Assembly (NCBI GenBank): GCA_900767825.1
Contig: CAAGAN010000020.1
Coordinates: 1-64,000, forward strand
From: Bacilli bacterium
GTDB taxonomy: Bacteria > Bacillota_I > Bacilli_A > RFN20 > CAG-826
Direction of reading: 5' to 3'
DNA length: 64,000 bases
The position numbers were made by a program, and so were the translations under genes. The notes below the pieces were generated by a model, which did not search any database, had not been told where the DNA came from, and worked only from the letters and a program-made list of their open reading frames with translations. Position 1 is the stretch's first letter. Each line of letters opens with the position of its first letter. Positions 54,672 to 63,371 of the stretch are shown in pieces.

Positions 54672-57095
54672 ATGAAAAAGAAAAACATTTTAAGTCTTAC
54701 TGTTTTGTCCTCATTGATGGCAATCGCAGGTTTTTCGTCTTTCAATCGTGTTTCGGCTGATTCCGTAGGTGTTCATGCCGCAGAGACGACCTCAACAACT
54801 ATGCCAACTGGCTGGGAAGCGTCAGGAGTGACTGCTGATAATACAATCTCTCCTTTTAAAGATCCGGTTCAAGGTAACTCCATCTTATTAAAAAGAACTG
54901 TTGCAGAAGGAGTTTTAAAGGCTCGTAGTGCACTTACTACAGTCAAGCCAAATACCTATTACAACTTTTCCGTTAATGTGAAGACTACTGATACAGCAAA
55001 ACTTTTCATAAGAGTCATTGAATATAAAGATGGGGTATCTGCTTTAAAAGCAACCGAAGTTATTAAAGTTACTACAGTTACTGGTGATTGGCTAAGTCGT
55101 CCAGGCATGATTAAAACTACAGCTGATACCAATGGTGTTGTAATTGAAATTGAAGCAACTGGAACTGGCGAAGTCTATGCTTCTAAGTTATTTGTTCAAG
55201 AAGGAGTGGCTCCGACTGGAGTTATGACTGGAAGGACAAAATATTTTGATGCTCCGAGTGGCAATCCTGATACTTCTTTTGCGAATTCATGGCATACACC
55301 TATTAATTATTTGGATATTAATTCCGAGTTACTTTCAAGCGATGCCGCTACAGGCTTCAGTTCTATGAAATTAACACCCGGAAGATGCGTCATGTTAAAT
55401 TTTGATGATTATAAAATCACAGGAAAATTTACATTGCGTTTCAAATATAAGTATGTTGGTCCAGGCAATAATACAAGGATGGTTGTTAAACTGGATGGAT
55501 TTAACAAAGAGGGAAAAAGAGTTTACCAAGGTGATGATCCTCTTTCAGGTTGGACTCCGTTTAGTAGGTGGTACTCTTACTCTTACGAGTTTTCGGCAAA
55601 GCCAACTCAAGCAGAGCCGGCATTTGTTGCAATATATTCAGTATTACAAGATGCCTCTGGCAGTGGCGATGCTTACTATTTGATTGATGATGTTGAAGTT
55701 TTGGATGAAAAGGGCAATAACCTTGTTGAAGATGGTGGATTTGAATTAAAAGAAAAAGCTAGTATTAATACAATGGGCTTGGCAACCATGCCTGAAGGTA
55801 AAAATGAAGTTACTTGGGATGGAGCTTTTGACAATGTACCAGTTTCTTCCTTTATCGACGACGGATTCAATGGAACCAGAGCAATTCACTTAGATGGTAG
55901 AAAATCACTAGGCATCTCGTTGCCAAAATTGCCAAACGATTCTACTGATAGAACTTTTACACTTTCTTTTAAATATAGAACTACACAGGCTCCTCTCCAC
56001 TGGCTTAAAATTGATGGTTTTAATCTAGACAACAAACGGATTTTTTATGCAACGGAAGGATCGGGACTAAATAACACCAATGGAGAATGGGCAACCGCTT
56101 CTTATCAGTTTAAAACTAGAATTAACGCTACGGAAAATAACGCCACTAGCACGGAGTTTATGATTTTTAATGCCGTAACCCCGATTGATCTTGATGACAT
56201 TTCTGTAAAAGATAATTCTGGCACTGAGTATTTATATGGTGGTAATTTCGAACCAGTTATGGCTGGTGGTGGCGCTTTTGTAAACAACGCGAATGCCTAT
56301 TTAGATGAAAATGGCGGTGTTGTTTATTCTGCGATGCAAAAAATATCAACAAACGCAACCGCAAAGGAATCTTATTTGAGTGTTAATCCTTATAGTTTGG
56401 GAATAGATACTGCTAATAGTGGCGTTAAATATACTATTTCTTTCGAATATTTGGGTGGACGACTTAACTCAAGTGTTGGTATAACAGATACACAAGATTG
56501 GATTATCCCAGATGGTCTTGCTGGTTCTACAAAGTGGACTTCTCACAGCGTAGATTTTGTAACTAAAACTGATGGCACATGGAATACACAAGATTTCCAT
56601 ATATATGGCAACCATTATGGTGTTAGAAATTGCTATTTCCGTAATTTTTCCGTTAAAGATGCCGATGGAAACGAATATTTCCACCCACTAGTAAAAGGCG
56701 CTTCTATATTGCCACAAGGATCATTCCTTATTAATGACAAAGAAGCTGTAGATGAATTTGTTGCAGCTTACATAACCGGCGAAGCTGCGGAAGATTATAC
56801 TGCTATTCCAGAAGCAGATAGAGCAGGCAAGTGTCAAAATAAACTTGCCAAAGCAGAAGGCGCATTGAAACGTATGACTGCTTCTCAACAAGAATTCTTC
56901 AGAACTTCTGATGATTATATTGCTGCTAGAGCTGCCATGGATATGTGGAGAACTGTTTCCTCTAAGACTTCTATCGGAATATTCGGTGGCAATGCTGCTT
57001 CTAATTCTACAACCATATTAGTATGTACCTTACTAGCTATATCAGCTGTTGCTATTACTAGCTTCGTCCTTATTAGAAAAAAGAAGCATAACTAA
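54672..57095 (+). CDS. Surface-anchored carbohydrate-binding-like protein (807 residues)
   Basis: Signal peptide 1-29. Four beta-sandwich modules follow, with repeated blocks (NTYYNFSVNVKTTD, GKFTLRFKYKYVGPG, RTFTLSFKYRTTQAP, GVKYTISFEYLGGR). They resemble galactose-binding-like or carbohydrate-binding modules and the 604-residue protein at 36919. Residues about 690-760 (VDEFVAAYITGEA, ADRAGKCQNKLAKAEGALKR, MTASQQEFF) form an alpha-helical C-terminal module I have not seen named. A terminal helix (VCTLLAISAVAITSFVLI) ends in RKKKHN. A surface binder for the glycan of this locus is the natural inference. A cre-like site lies upstream. Confidence 0.75.
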   Translation: MKKKNILSLTVLSSLMAIAGFSSFNRVSADSVGVHAAETTSTTMPTGWEASGVTADNTISPFKDPVQGNSILLKRTVAEGVLKARSALTTVKPNTYYNFSVNVKTTDTAKLFIRVIEYKDGVSALKATEVIKVTTVTGDWLSRPGMIKTTADTNGVVIEIEATGTGEVYASKLFVQEGVAPTGVMTGRTKYFDAPSGNPDTSFANSWHTPINYLDINSELLSSDAATGFSSMKLTPGRCVMLNFDDYKITGKFTLRFKYKYVGPGNNTRMVVKLDGFNKEGKRVYQGDDPLSGWTPFSRWYSYSYEFSAKPTQAEPAFVAIYSVLQDASGSGDAYYLIDDVEVLDEKGNNLVEDGGFELKEKASINTMGLATMPEGKNEVTWDGAFDNVPVSSFIDDGFNGTRAIHLDGRKSLGISLPKLPNDSTDRTFTLSFKYRTTQAPLHWLKIDGFNLDNKRIFYATEGSGLNNTNGEWATASYQFKTRINATENNATSTEFMIFNAVTPIDLDDISVKDNSGTEYLYGGNFEPVMAGGGAFVNNANAYLDENGGVVYSAMQKISTNATAKESYLSVNPYSLGIDTANSGVKYTISFEYLGGRLNSSVGITDTQDWIIPDGLAGSTKWTSHSVDFVTKTDGTWNTQDFHIYGNHYGVRNCYFRNFSVKDADGNEYFHPLVKGASILPQGSFLINDKEAVDEFVAAYITGEAAEDYTAIPEADRAGKCQNKLAKAEGALKRMTASQQEFFRTSDDYIAARAAMDMWRTVSSKTSIGIFGGNAASNSTTILVCTLLAISAVAITSFVLIRKKKHN

Positions 57096-57118
57096 TATAC
57101 ATTAACTCATTCATCCAA

Positions 57119-57151
57119 AAGATCCTTTAGGTAAACCTAGGGGTCTTTTTT
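57119..57151 (+). terminator. Terminator after the 807-residue surface protein
   Basis: AAGATCCTTTAGG pairs with CCTAGGGGTCTT (several G-T pairs, one bulge) around TAAA, followed by TTTTTT. Confidence 0.8.
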
Positions 57152-57193
57152 GTTAAGTACGTTATATTTTAAATTTTGTTAAGCACGTTAAAT
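57146..57193. repeat. Two tandem GTTAAGYACGTTA units
   Basis: TTTTGTTAAGTACGTTA (57147-57163) and TTTTGTTAAGCACGTTA (57174-57190) repeat with a 27-base period just past the terminator. Each contains the dyad TAACGT/ACGTTA type half-sites. Role unknown. Confidence 0.5.
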
Positions 57194-57199
57194 ATCTAT

Positions 57200-58246
57200 T
57201 TAATCAACTTGCTTTGAAATGAAGTTTTCAAATCTGGGTAGAATTAAAGAAATTGTTCCTAAAGAAGTTGAAGCGATAAGCCCTCTTTTAATTAACCTGT
57301 CCCTATAGACATATATTGAATTTTCATTATAAGGAACTTCTTCTAGTATTTCTTTTGTTGTAATGGATTCATTCTTAAAACATTTAAGGAATATTCTTTC
57401 GTTTTTTGGTAAGTTAGACCATATTTTGTCATAAACATATATTGATAGGTATTGATCTAATTCGTTATAGATCTTGCTTATATCTTTATATTTAAAGAAG
57501 AGATATCCTACGACCTGGTAAGCAAATGCATAACCTTTTGTAAGGCTAGCTAATGCTTCAATTGTTTCAGAACTTTCATTTTTAAATATGAAGGAATATT
57601 CCTCTTTTATTAACTCTTTATCTAACGGGTTCAATTCAACCTTTGGAGCCCTATATAAGAATGTTAGATTCTTGTTGTTTTGTAATGAGTTTACATTTTC
57701 ATATAAACCAGTCATCAAAGTAAAAACAGGATAGTTATTTCTTAATAAACTTTGGAAATCATGGGCAAAAGAACGCATATAAGAATTGTTACTTGCTTCA
57801 TCAATTGTTATAAGCACCTTCTTATTATGCTTCTTTAATACATCAAGCATTTTTTCTAAAACTGTTTTTATGTTCGATACAGGTGTTTTTCCTTCTATAG
57901 AAAATCCAAACCCATGGAAGGAGAAAGAAAAAGAAGTGGAGAGAAACAGGTGCTTTACATTTGCATTTTCATAAATTCCTGATGCAATTTGCTCTAATAT
58001 CTCTCTATTAGGATTAACGCCTACAACAATCCATTCCTTTTTCTTTTTCATTATTTGAGAGATATTTGTTAGTAGAACAGTTTTGCCTGAAGCGTTAATA
58101 CCGGTGATGAAATAAGCATGGGACAAAAGAAAACTCCTACAAAAATCATTGCATAGCTTACTAATTTCTTTTTCCCTATTTATGTAACTAGGAGGTATTT
58201 TTCCGAAGGTTAAAGTAAATATATTGTCCATTGGTTTTACTTTCAC
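57200..58246 (-). CDS. P-loop ATPase (AAA, ORC/STAND-like)
   Basis: Walker A GINASGKTVLL (about residues 47-57) and Walker B KVLITIDEAS, followed by a sensor-like FTLMTGLYENV. The C-terminal part (NERIFLKCFKNESITTKEIL, YVYRDRLIKRGLIAS) looks like a winged-helix DNA-binding domain. The layout is that of ORC/Cdc6- and STAND-like ATPases found on mobile DNA; function is not established. It is single and convergent with the surface protein gene. Confidence 0.8.
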   Translation of the reverse strand: MKVKPMDNIFTLTFGKIPPSYINREKEISKLCNDFCRSFLLSHAYFITGINASGKTVLLTNISQIMKKKKEWIVVGVNPNREILEQIASGIYENANVKHLFLSTSFSFSFHGFGFSIEGKTPVSNIKTVLEKMLDVLKKHNKKVLITIDEASNNSYMRSFAHDFQSLLRNNYPVFTLMTGLYENVNSLQNNKNLTFLYRAPKVELNPLDKELIKEEYSFIFKNESSETIEALASLTKGYAFAYQVVGYLFFKYKDISKIYNELDQYLSIYVYDKIWSNLPKNERIFLKCFKNESITTKEILEEVPYNENSIYVYRDRLIKRGLIASTSLGTISLILPRFENFISKQVD

Positions 58247-58278
58247 CCTTCATTATAGCCCTTAATGAGGCTACAGGT

Positions 58279-60639
58279 TTAGTTTGCTTTTAAAACCATC
58301 GCAGGACGTGGACAATATTTTTTTGTAAGCACGTTGCCTGAACTCAATAATCTTCCATCAGGATCAACATAGCTCGACATCATTGCAAAAGCATCGTAAT
58401 CAGATGGGGAACGTGTCCAATATGTGCCGTACCCATAGGACCAAGCCTGCACGGTTGTGTGGTATAAAGCACCTCTAGCTTTGGCAAAGTCAGTTGGCTT
58501 GCATCTTCTTGCTATTGCCTCAGTAGTAGTTGTATCAGGGAAACCATAATTTATGTTTTTATAATCTTTGTAGCTTAATAAGAATACTTTGTCATTAGTA
58601 TCCCCACAGGTTAATCTATCATCTTTTAGACCTGCAGAATCAGGTGAATTATCAATGACTGTTTCTTTTATATAGGAGTTATTTAATTTAAAGGCAGTGT
58701 TATAGAAATCATTAATTAACCATTTGCGGATATCGCTATGTTCGTAATTATTTGGATATACATTGAGCCCATCAACTTTTCTAGTTTCAGTCGACCCGTG
58801 GTATTCTTTTGCGTCAAGAAGAGAAGAAGCTATGACTGTTCTTTCCCCTGTAGTAGTTTGTATTATGTCCCAACTAATAGGTTCGCATTTAAACCAATAA
58901 GACTTTCCCTCTTCTATTGAATCCCCATTTGAGAATGTATAGTTATCTGAACAAGGGGATGCGACTATTTTTGTATAGTACTGCTTATTAAATAGATACC
59001 AACCATTGGGTCTTGTTTCAGTAAGGCTATCTAATTTTGATATAAGGCCTTCATTATTTACATAACTTTGAGGATATAATCCATAAGTTAATTTGGTGCT
59101 GTCAGTAGAAATTATTGGCTTCATTGCAAAATTCTTTAATTGTTCAGCATTTATCTCTGCTTTTGTTAAAAATCTAGCCTGCAAATTAACATCAGCAGCA
59201 GGCATTATGAATGTATATGTTGCTTCTTCACTTTCTAGAGTAAGACCATCACGGTACCAACCATAAAATAAGTATCCTTCATAAGGAGTTGCTTTTACTG
59301 TTATTTCTTCATCGGTAAGTCCATCTCCAGAAACAATAGAAGTAGCCCCTCTTTCTGCATCCATAGAAGATACGCTTAAGGCATTTCTATTGGCTTTCCA
59401 TCTTGCGATTAAGGTGACGTTATCTGCTATTTTCCAAATACGGTTACTATAGATTCTAGTTTCCTCGTAATACCAACCTTCGAAGGTATATCCTTCTTTT
59501 GTTGGATCTGGGAAGTTTGCTGAGAAACCAAATTTGACATCGAAACTAGTCTTGCTGACTTCTCCTCCATTTGGATCTAGGGTTACTTTATATTCATTTG
59601 CTTTCCACTTTGCAACGAAAGTCTGGTTTTTATCTACATTCCAGACACCTTCGTTTTCCATAAGCTTATTGTCTTTATACCAGCCAACAAAGCTATATCC
59701 AGTTTTAGATGGGATAGGTAATGTATATGACGTATTGAATTTTATTTGGAACTCAGTCTGTTCTAGATTTCCTCCATTTGGATCTAGAGTCAAAGTATAG
59801 GTATTCCCATCATTCCATTTGGCTACTAAAGTCAAATCGGAAGCAATATTCCATATGCCTTCGCTTTCAATTTTTTCTTCTCCGTTATACCAACCTATAA
59901 ATCCGAATCCATATTTAGTAGGTTCAGGCAAAATATATGAAGAACCAAATTTGACGGTACGGCTCTCTGATAATAATTCTCCTCCATTTGGATCAAAAGT
60001 TATGACATATCCATTCCCATCATTCCATTTGGCGTTTAAAACAAGATCACCTGTGCTTCCTTCCGTAATCGAATCGACTCTCAAGTTAGTTTCATCGTTA
60101 TACCAACCTTCGAATCCATATCCGGTTTTGGTGGCGGGGTATAAAGTTATGTTGTCCTCGAAATTATATGAAGTAGGGTTATTCTCATGATTAACCCCTC
60201 CATTTAAATTATAGGTAATATTGAATTGGAGTTTTTCTTGTATATAAGTTGCGGTGTAGACTTCATCTTTAATAACTTCGCTTATAGATGGGTCCCATCC
60301 ATTAAATATATAGGAATATCTATCATCATTAGGTTTAGTAGGGGTAGTCCCGTCATAACTAGGTGTATCGCCTTTTTTCACATTTTCATCAACTTCAAGA
60401 ACTGTTCCATCATGGTTTTTCCAAGTAATCGTGTATGTCTCTTCTAGAATTGAAGTAGTTGTACTTGATTCTTTGCTCGATTCAGTTGATTCCTTGCTAG
60501 ATGTAGCTTTGGTTGAGGTTTCTTTAGATGATTGCTCACTAGAAGAAGTTGTTGATGAAGGCTTATTGCAGCTAATAACTAGTAAAGAAAATAAAGCTAG
60601 TAAGGGCATTGCCTTATAATTTAATCTATCTTGTCTCAT
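58279..60639 (-). CDS. Lipoprotein with five InlB-type repeats and a DUF6273 domain
   Basis: Lipobox LLVISC with the acylated cysteine near residue 23 and a serine/threonine linker follow the signal peptide. Residues about 65-420 are five Listeria-Bacteroides (Flg_new) repeats of about 70 residues, each with an aromatic closing (YIFNGWDP, YGFEGWYNDE, FGFIGWYNGE, YSFVGWYKDN, YTFEGWYYEE) and often DPNGGE. A related beta module follows (RGATSIVSGDGLTDEEITV). The C-terminal 260 residues match DUF6273-type modules (KYGLYPQSYVN-like start, WFKCEPISWDII, YPNNYEHSDIRKWLINDFYN, TYWTRSP). Surface adhesion or binding is likely; no catalytic residues are recognised. A GGAGAG site precedes the ATG. Confidence 0.8.
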   Translation of the reverse strand: MRQDRLNYKAMPLLALFSLLVISCNKPSSTTSSSEQSSKETSTKATSSKESTESSKESSTTTSILEETYTITWKNHDGTVLEVDENVKKGDTPSYDGTTPTKPNDDRYSYIFNGWDPSISEVIKDEVYTATYIQEKLQFNITYNLNGGVNHENNPTSYNFEDNITLYPATKTGYGFEGWYNDETNLRVDSITEGSTGDLVLNAKWNDGNGYVITFDPNGGELLSESRTVKFGSSYILPEPTKYGFGFIGWYNGEEKIESEGIWNIASDLTLVAKWNDGNTYTLTLDPNGGNLEQTEFQIKFNTSYTLPIPSKTGYSFVGWYKDNKLMENEGVWNVDKNQTFVAKWKANEYKVTLDPNGGEVSKTSFDVKFGFSANFPDPTKEGYTFEGWYYEETRIYSNRIWKIADNVTLIARWKANRNALSVSSMDAERGATSIVSGDGLTDEEITVKATPYEGYLFYGWYRDGLTLESEEATYTFIMPAADVNLQARFLTKAEINAEQLKNFAMKPIISTDSTKLTYGLYPQSYVNNEGLISKLDSLTETRPNGWYLFNKQYYTKIVASPCSDNYTFSNGDSIEEGKSYWFKCEPISWDIIQTTTGERTVIASSLLDAKEYHGSTETRKVDGLNVYPNNYEHSDIRKWLINDFYNTAFKLNNSYIKETVIDNSPDSAGLKDDRLTCGDTNDKVFLLSYKDYKNINYGFPDTTTTEAIARRCKPTDFAKARGALYHTTVQAWSYGYGTYWTRSPSDYDAFAMMSSYVDPDGRLLSSGNVLTKKYCPRPAMVLKAN

Positions 60640-60955
60640 ATTCTCTCCTTAAAATAGGGATTTAACATTTGCCTGAATCTATATTCTTATAGAAGCTTTC
60701 TTGTCTCTATTTTTCAATAACAATGGAGATTGAGGCGCTTGTCTATTTTCTTATATCATAAGAAAAGAAAACGAAAAAGGTACTTTTAGGTAGCAAAACC
60801 AAAACCCTAGAATTTATCGAAATAATATTTTTATCGAACGATAAATGTTGAAGAAGTGGACATGATTTAAGAAGTATTATCTTTAAGTGTTCACCTGGAA
60901 AATCGATATCATGTTCACTATTGTTCACTCGAGCCGGTTTTATTGTTTTATATTT
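60640..60955. other. Intergenic region between lipoprotein and AlbA_2 regulator
   Basis: About 316 bases with no gene. It contains the dyad TTATCG-AA-CGATAA near 60830 and, at 60888-60930, copies of the ATCATGTTCACT repeat also found upstream of the AlbA_2 gene. A short minus-strand open frame here shows no protein features. Confidence 0.5.
60888..60930. repeat. GTTCACT repeats downstream of the AlbA_2 gene
   Basis: TGTTCACC (60891-60898), then AAAATCGATATCATGTTCACT and TTGTTCACT in the next 30 bases. The AATCGATATCATGTTCACTA core is identical to part of the upstream array at about 62419-62440. Confidence 0.75.
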
Positions 60956-62350
60956 TTAGTTTTTATTCGAAGTTATGTATTTTATTTTTCTTGATTTAGA
61001 AGAAGATGTAGCTTCTAAGGCACCAGATTCCAAAAGTGGTTTCAATATTTTAGTCGTGAAGTAGCTTCTACTTTTGACCCCAACATAATTTTGAATTTCA
61101 TCTCTAGAACGTGCCATATTATTGCAATACGACAATATGATATCGTCGTATTTGCTTGCTTTTGTTACTGCATTTTTATTCTCACCAAGTAAATCATATA
61201 GTGTGATTAAGAAGTAATCGTGTTGGTCGTTTAAAACTGGTTCTTTAAAATTTAACGCTTTATAAATTTTGTATATTTTTCTAAGTCCGCTGCCGCTTCT
61301 TTCCATTAAGCCTGTAACTTCAAAACAAGCACAAATAACTTTGTTTCTTCTAACTGAAGGTATTGTATCTAGACTATATTCAGAAGGCTTTTTTGAAAGC
61401 AACCACTTGCCTGGTGAAGTGATTACAAGTCTATCTTTGAAAATGTCTATATCTATCTGCGTGCCCTCGATTGAGTAATCCCTGTGGGCTAGAGCGTTAA
61501 TTACCGCTTCTCTTAAGGCATCTTCGGGATATGAAAGTGTATCAAGTCTTGATCCATCGCTTTGCTTAATATAGCCGCTTCTGCTATTTCTTTTGACGAA
61601 GGCCATTATGTTTGTAAACACATCGCATAGACAGCCTTTGAACTCTTTTTTATCGATGACCTCGTCATCTCCTTTATCGTATCCATTCCAAAGTCTGCAT
61701 ACAGTAAGCGTTTCATCGCTACTATAATTATCAGAGAACATTTTTAGACCTTCCGTTACTCTTTCGTCTTCGCCTATTATTTCTTCGTTTATGAGCAATT
61801 TTTCGGTTGGCTTTTCTCCGTCTTTCCTATATAGGGTAGCTAGGTGCATGAATTTTGAGTAATTTTTTACTTCATATTGTTCGTTTAGGAATTGCTTGTC
61901 CATACCGTATTTTCTTTTGCCCATTGAAAGGATTTGACTAATTGTTGCAGGAATGGTGGAGCCATCCTCTCGCAAGTAAACTTTTTCATTGAAATCGCCA
62001 GATTTGAATATAACCATTTCATTTACATAACCGGTCCAAATGGAAAGAATATATTTTCCTTCTTTACATGGAAAAACAGAAAATGTTACTTGGATATGGG
62101 GGAAAATATATCTATTTATTGTTTTAAGAACAAGGAGTTTTGTTTTATCTACTTCATCTTTGCTTATTCCAACGATGTTTCCGTCGTTAGAAACACCGAC
62201 AAATATGTATCCTCCATAAGTATTAGCATAGCCTACTAATGTTTTTGCCCATTTTTCAATCTTATCGACGCTTGTTTCTAAATGGAGTTTGTATTCATAT
62301 TCCCTGTTTTCGAAAAGGTCTGCGCCAATAAGTTTTTCTATTTCATCCAT
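60956..62350 (-). CDS. Schlafen-AlbA_2 domain ATP-binding regulator
   Basis: Residues about 10-125 match the Schlafen AlbA_2 domain (EKWAKTLVGYANTYGGYIFV, GVSNDGNIVGI). A DNA-binding/ATPase-like middle follows, with HATPase_c_4-type motifs (DALREAVINALAHRDYSIEG, DIDIFKDRLVITSPGKWL, GSGLRKIYK), and a winged-helix C-terminus. The ATG at 62350 is chosen because a CGGAGGAAG ribosome site lies before it, although the frame stays open six codons further. Family members are DNA-binding regulators of accessory loci. GTGAACATGAT repeats lie upstream and recur after its stop. Confidence 0.85.
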   Translation of the reverse strand: MDEIEKLIGADLFENREYEYKLHLETSVDKIEKWAKTLVGYANTYGGYIFVGVSNDGNIVGISKDEVDKTKLLVLKTINRYIFPHIQVTFSVFPCKEGKYILSIWTGYVNEMVIFKSGDFNEKVYLREDGSTIPATISQILSMGKRKYGMDKQFLNEQYEVKNYSKFMHLATLYRKDGEKPTEKLLINEEIIGEDERVTEGLKMFSDNYSSDETLTVCRLWNGYDKGDDEVIDKKEFKGCLCDVFTNIMAFVKRNSRSGYIKQSDGSRLDTLSYPEDALREAVINALAHRDYSIEGTQIDIDIFKDRLVITSPGKWLLSKKPSEYSLDTIPSVRRNKVICACFEVTGLMERSGSGLRKIYKIYKALNFKEPVLNDQHDYFLITLYDLLGENKNAVTKASKYDDIILSYCNNMARSRDEIQNYVGVKSRSYFTTKILKPLLESGALEATSSSKSRKIKYITSNKN

Positions 62351-62369
62351 ATTTCTTCCTCCGCACATT

Positions 62370-62462
62370 GTATTTTACATCATGTTCACTTAAAAAAACA
62401 ACATCATGTTCACTTAAAAAATCGATATCATGTTCACTAATGTTCACTAGTGCTCACTGAAC
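62370..62462. repeat. Array of AGTGAACATGAT boxes upstream of the AlbA_2 gene
   Basis: Read on the gene's strand, AGTGAACATGAT occurs at least three times with spacers of about 24 bases (two separated by TTTTTTTAAGTGAAC), then further AGTGAACATTAG and AGTGAGCACTAG-like variants. They sit directly before the ribosome site. The layout suggests cooperative operator or iteron binding, possibly by the AlbA_2 protein itself. Confidence 0.75.
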
Positions 62463-62463
62463 A

Positions 62464-62645
62464 TTAATTTAAGACCTTTAAAGCATGATAAAAACCACTT
62501 TCATAATGATTAAAGAAGCGTTGTGGTGTGCAAGAAATGTGAAGATTGAGTCTTTGTCCACTAGCTTGTCTTTTTCGCCATATAAGACATATGTTTTCGC
62601 ATTCCGATTATCTTCTAACTCACCGAATGAATTAGCAATTACATA
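62464..62645 (-). pseudogene. Alpha/beta hydrolase C-terminal fragment
   Basis: On the minus strand YVLYGEKDKLVDKDSIFTFL and HHNASLIIM reproduce the acid-strand and late region of alpha/beta hydrolases (normally YILYGEKD-L-S--T---FA--HNA-LTVM--GEHWFH). It is joined directly to a RhuM fragment and goes out of frame at the end; shifting one base gives ESGFYHALKVLN before a stop. Only about 60 codons remain, so it is a dead fragment. Confidence 0.65.
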
Positions 62646-62850
62646 AATAGTTTTTTGAGATTTCAAATGATATCGAAGAGATATAGTCGCATCCAAACTA
62701 TAGAAAGGTACCGGCTTTTAAATTTGTAATGTGCAAAAAATGCACGTTGCTTTTTTCGTCCAATTCTTTTTCAACGAAAAGGTGTTTTATGTGTCTTGAA
62801 ATTACGCTTCTATCTCTATCAAGCATTAATGACATTTGCTCTTTTGAAAG
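62646..62850 (-). pseudogene. RhuM-family N-terminal fragment with frameshift
   Basis: Minus-strand reading gives LSKEQMSLMLDRDRSVISRH, IKHLFVEKELDEKSNV and HFLHITNLK, then a stop at 62698-62700. One base shift later the frame PVPFYSLDATISLRYHLKSQ picks up the normal next block of RhuM (KPVKFYSLDVIISVGYRVKSQ). The gene is broken both by a frameshift and by fusion to a hydrolase fragment. An intact RhuM relative lies at 1102-2001. Confidence 0.8.
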
Positions 62851-63371
62851 CTAAACCTAGTGAAGAAGAATTATTATGATTGCGTTTGCAGTAGGGCGAG
62901 TAAACATTTTTAGGATACTGGTATTTAGGATTGATAGCATCCATACCGAAGGAAGGGATTCAAAAATGAACATCCATTTTAAGCGCTGCTTCAGAAAATA
63001 TTAAAACCATGAAAAACGAAAAAAACTAAGAGACACCAACAGCCTCTTAGCTAGTATTTTTATAAGGATGAACCAATGGATCTCTAGAAAACAGTTTAAC
63101 TGTAAGAGTTTTTGCGAGGTCGAGTTTTCCGCCTCAATGGTTAACCATCGGTTCATCATCATTATAATAATACCTATAAAAAAGAAAAACCAAGAAGATT
63201 GTTGCTCCCCTTGGTTTTATCATACGAAAAGAGCTGTTAAGATTTTCCGTTTCTTAATAGTCCATTTGATGTATTTAAGTGGATTTAAGATATTAACATG
63301 ATGCCCCTTTTCAAAGTCAATTTCTTAACTCTGTTTATGACATAATACCACGATTCGAATTTTTTGCTGTT
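62851..63371. other. Intergenic accessory DNA with minus-strand terminators
   Basis: No gene is recognised. CTAAGAG/CTCTTAG at about 63027-63051 with a T-tract on the minus strand is a plausible terminator, and AAAACCAAG/CTTGGTTTTT at about 63185-63216 is another. A 13-bp inverted repeat (GATGAACCAATGG, 63067-63079, and CCATCGGTTCATC, 63145-63157, one mismatch) encloses about 65 bases. A 77-codon frame at 63068-63301 has poly-isoleucine and no family features and is probably not a gene. Confidence 0.45.

Noticed and set aside
60743..62460. CRISPR array suggested by ATCATGTTCACT repeats
   Set aside because: Units are about 12 bases, spacing is irregular, variants overlap, and there are no cas genes. 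Operator-like repeats fit better.
63068..63301. 77-codon plus-strand open frame
   Set aside because: Poly-isoleucine run, no ribosome site, no family features, and overlap with hairpins; probably non-coding.
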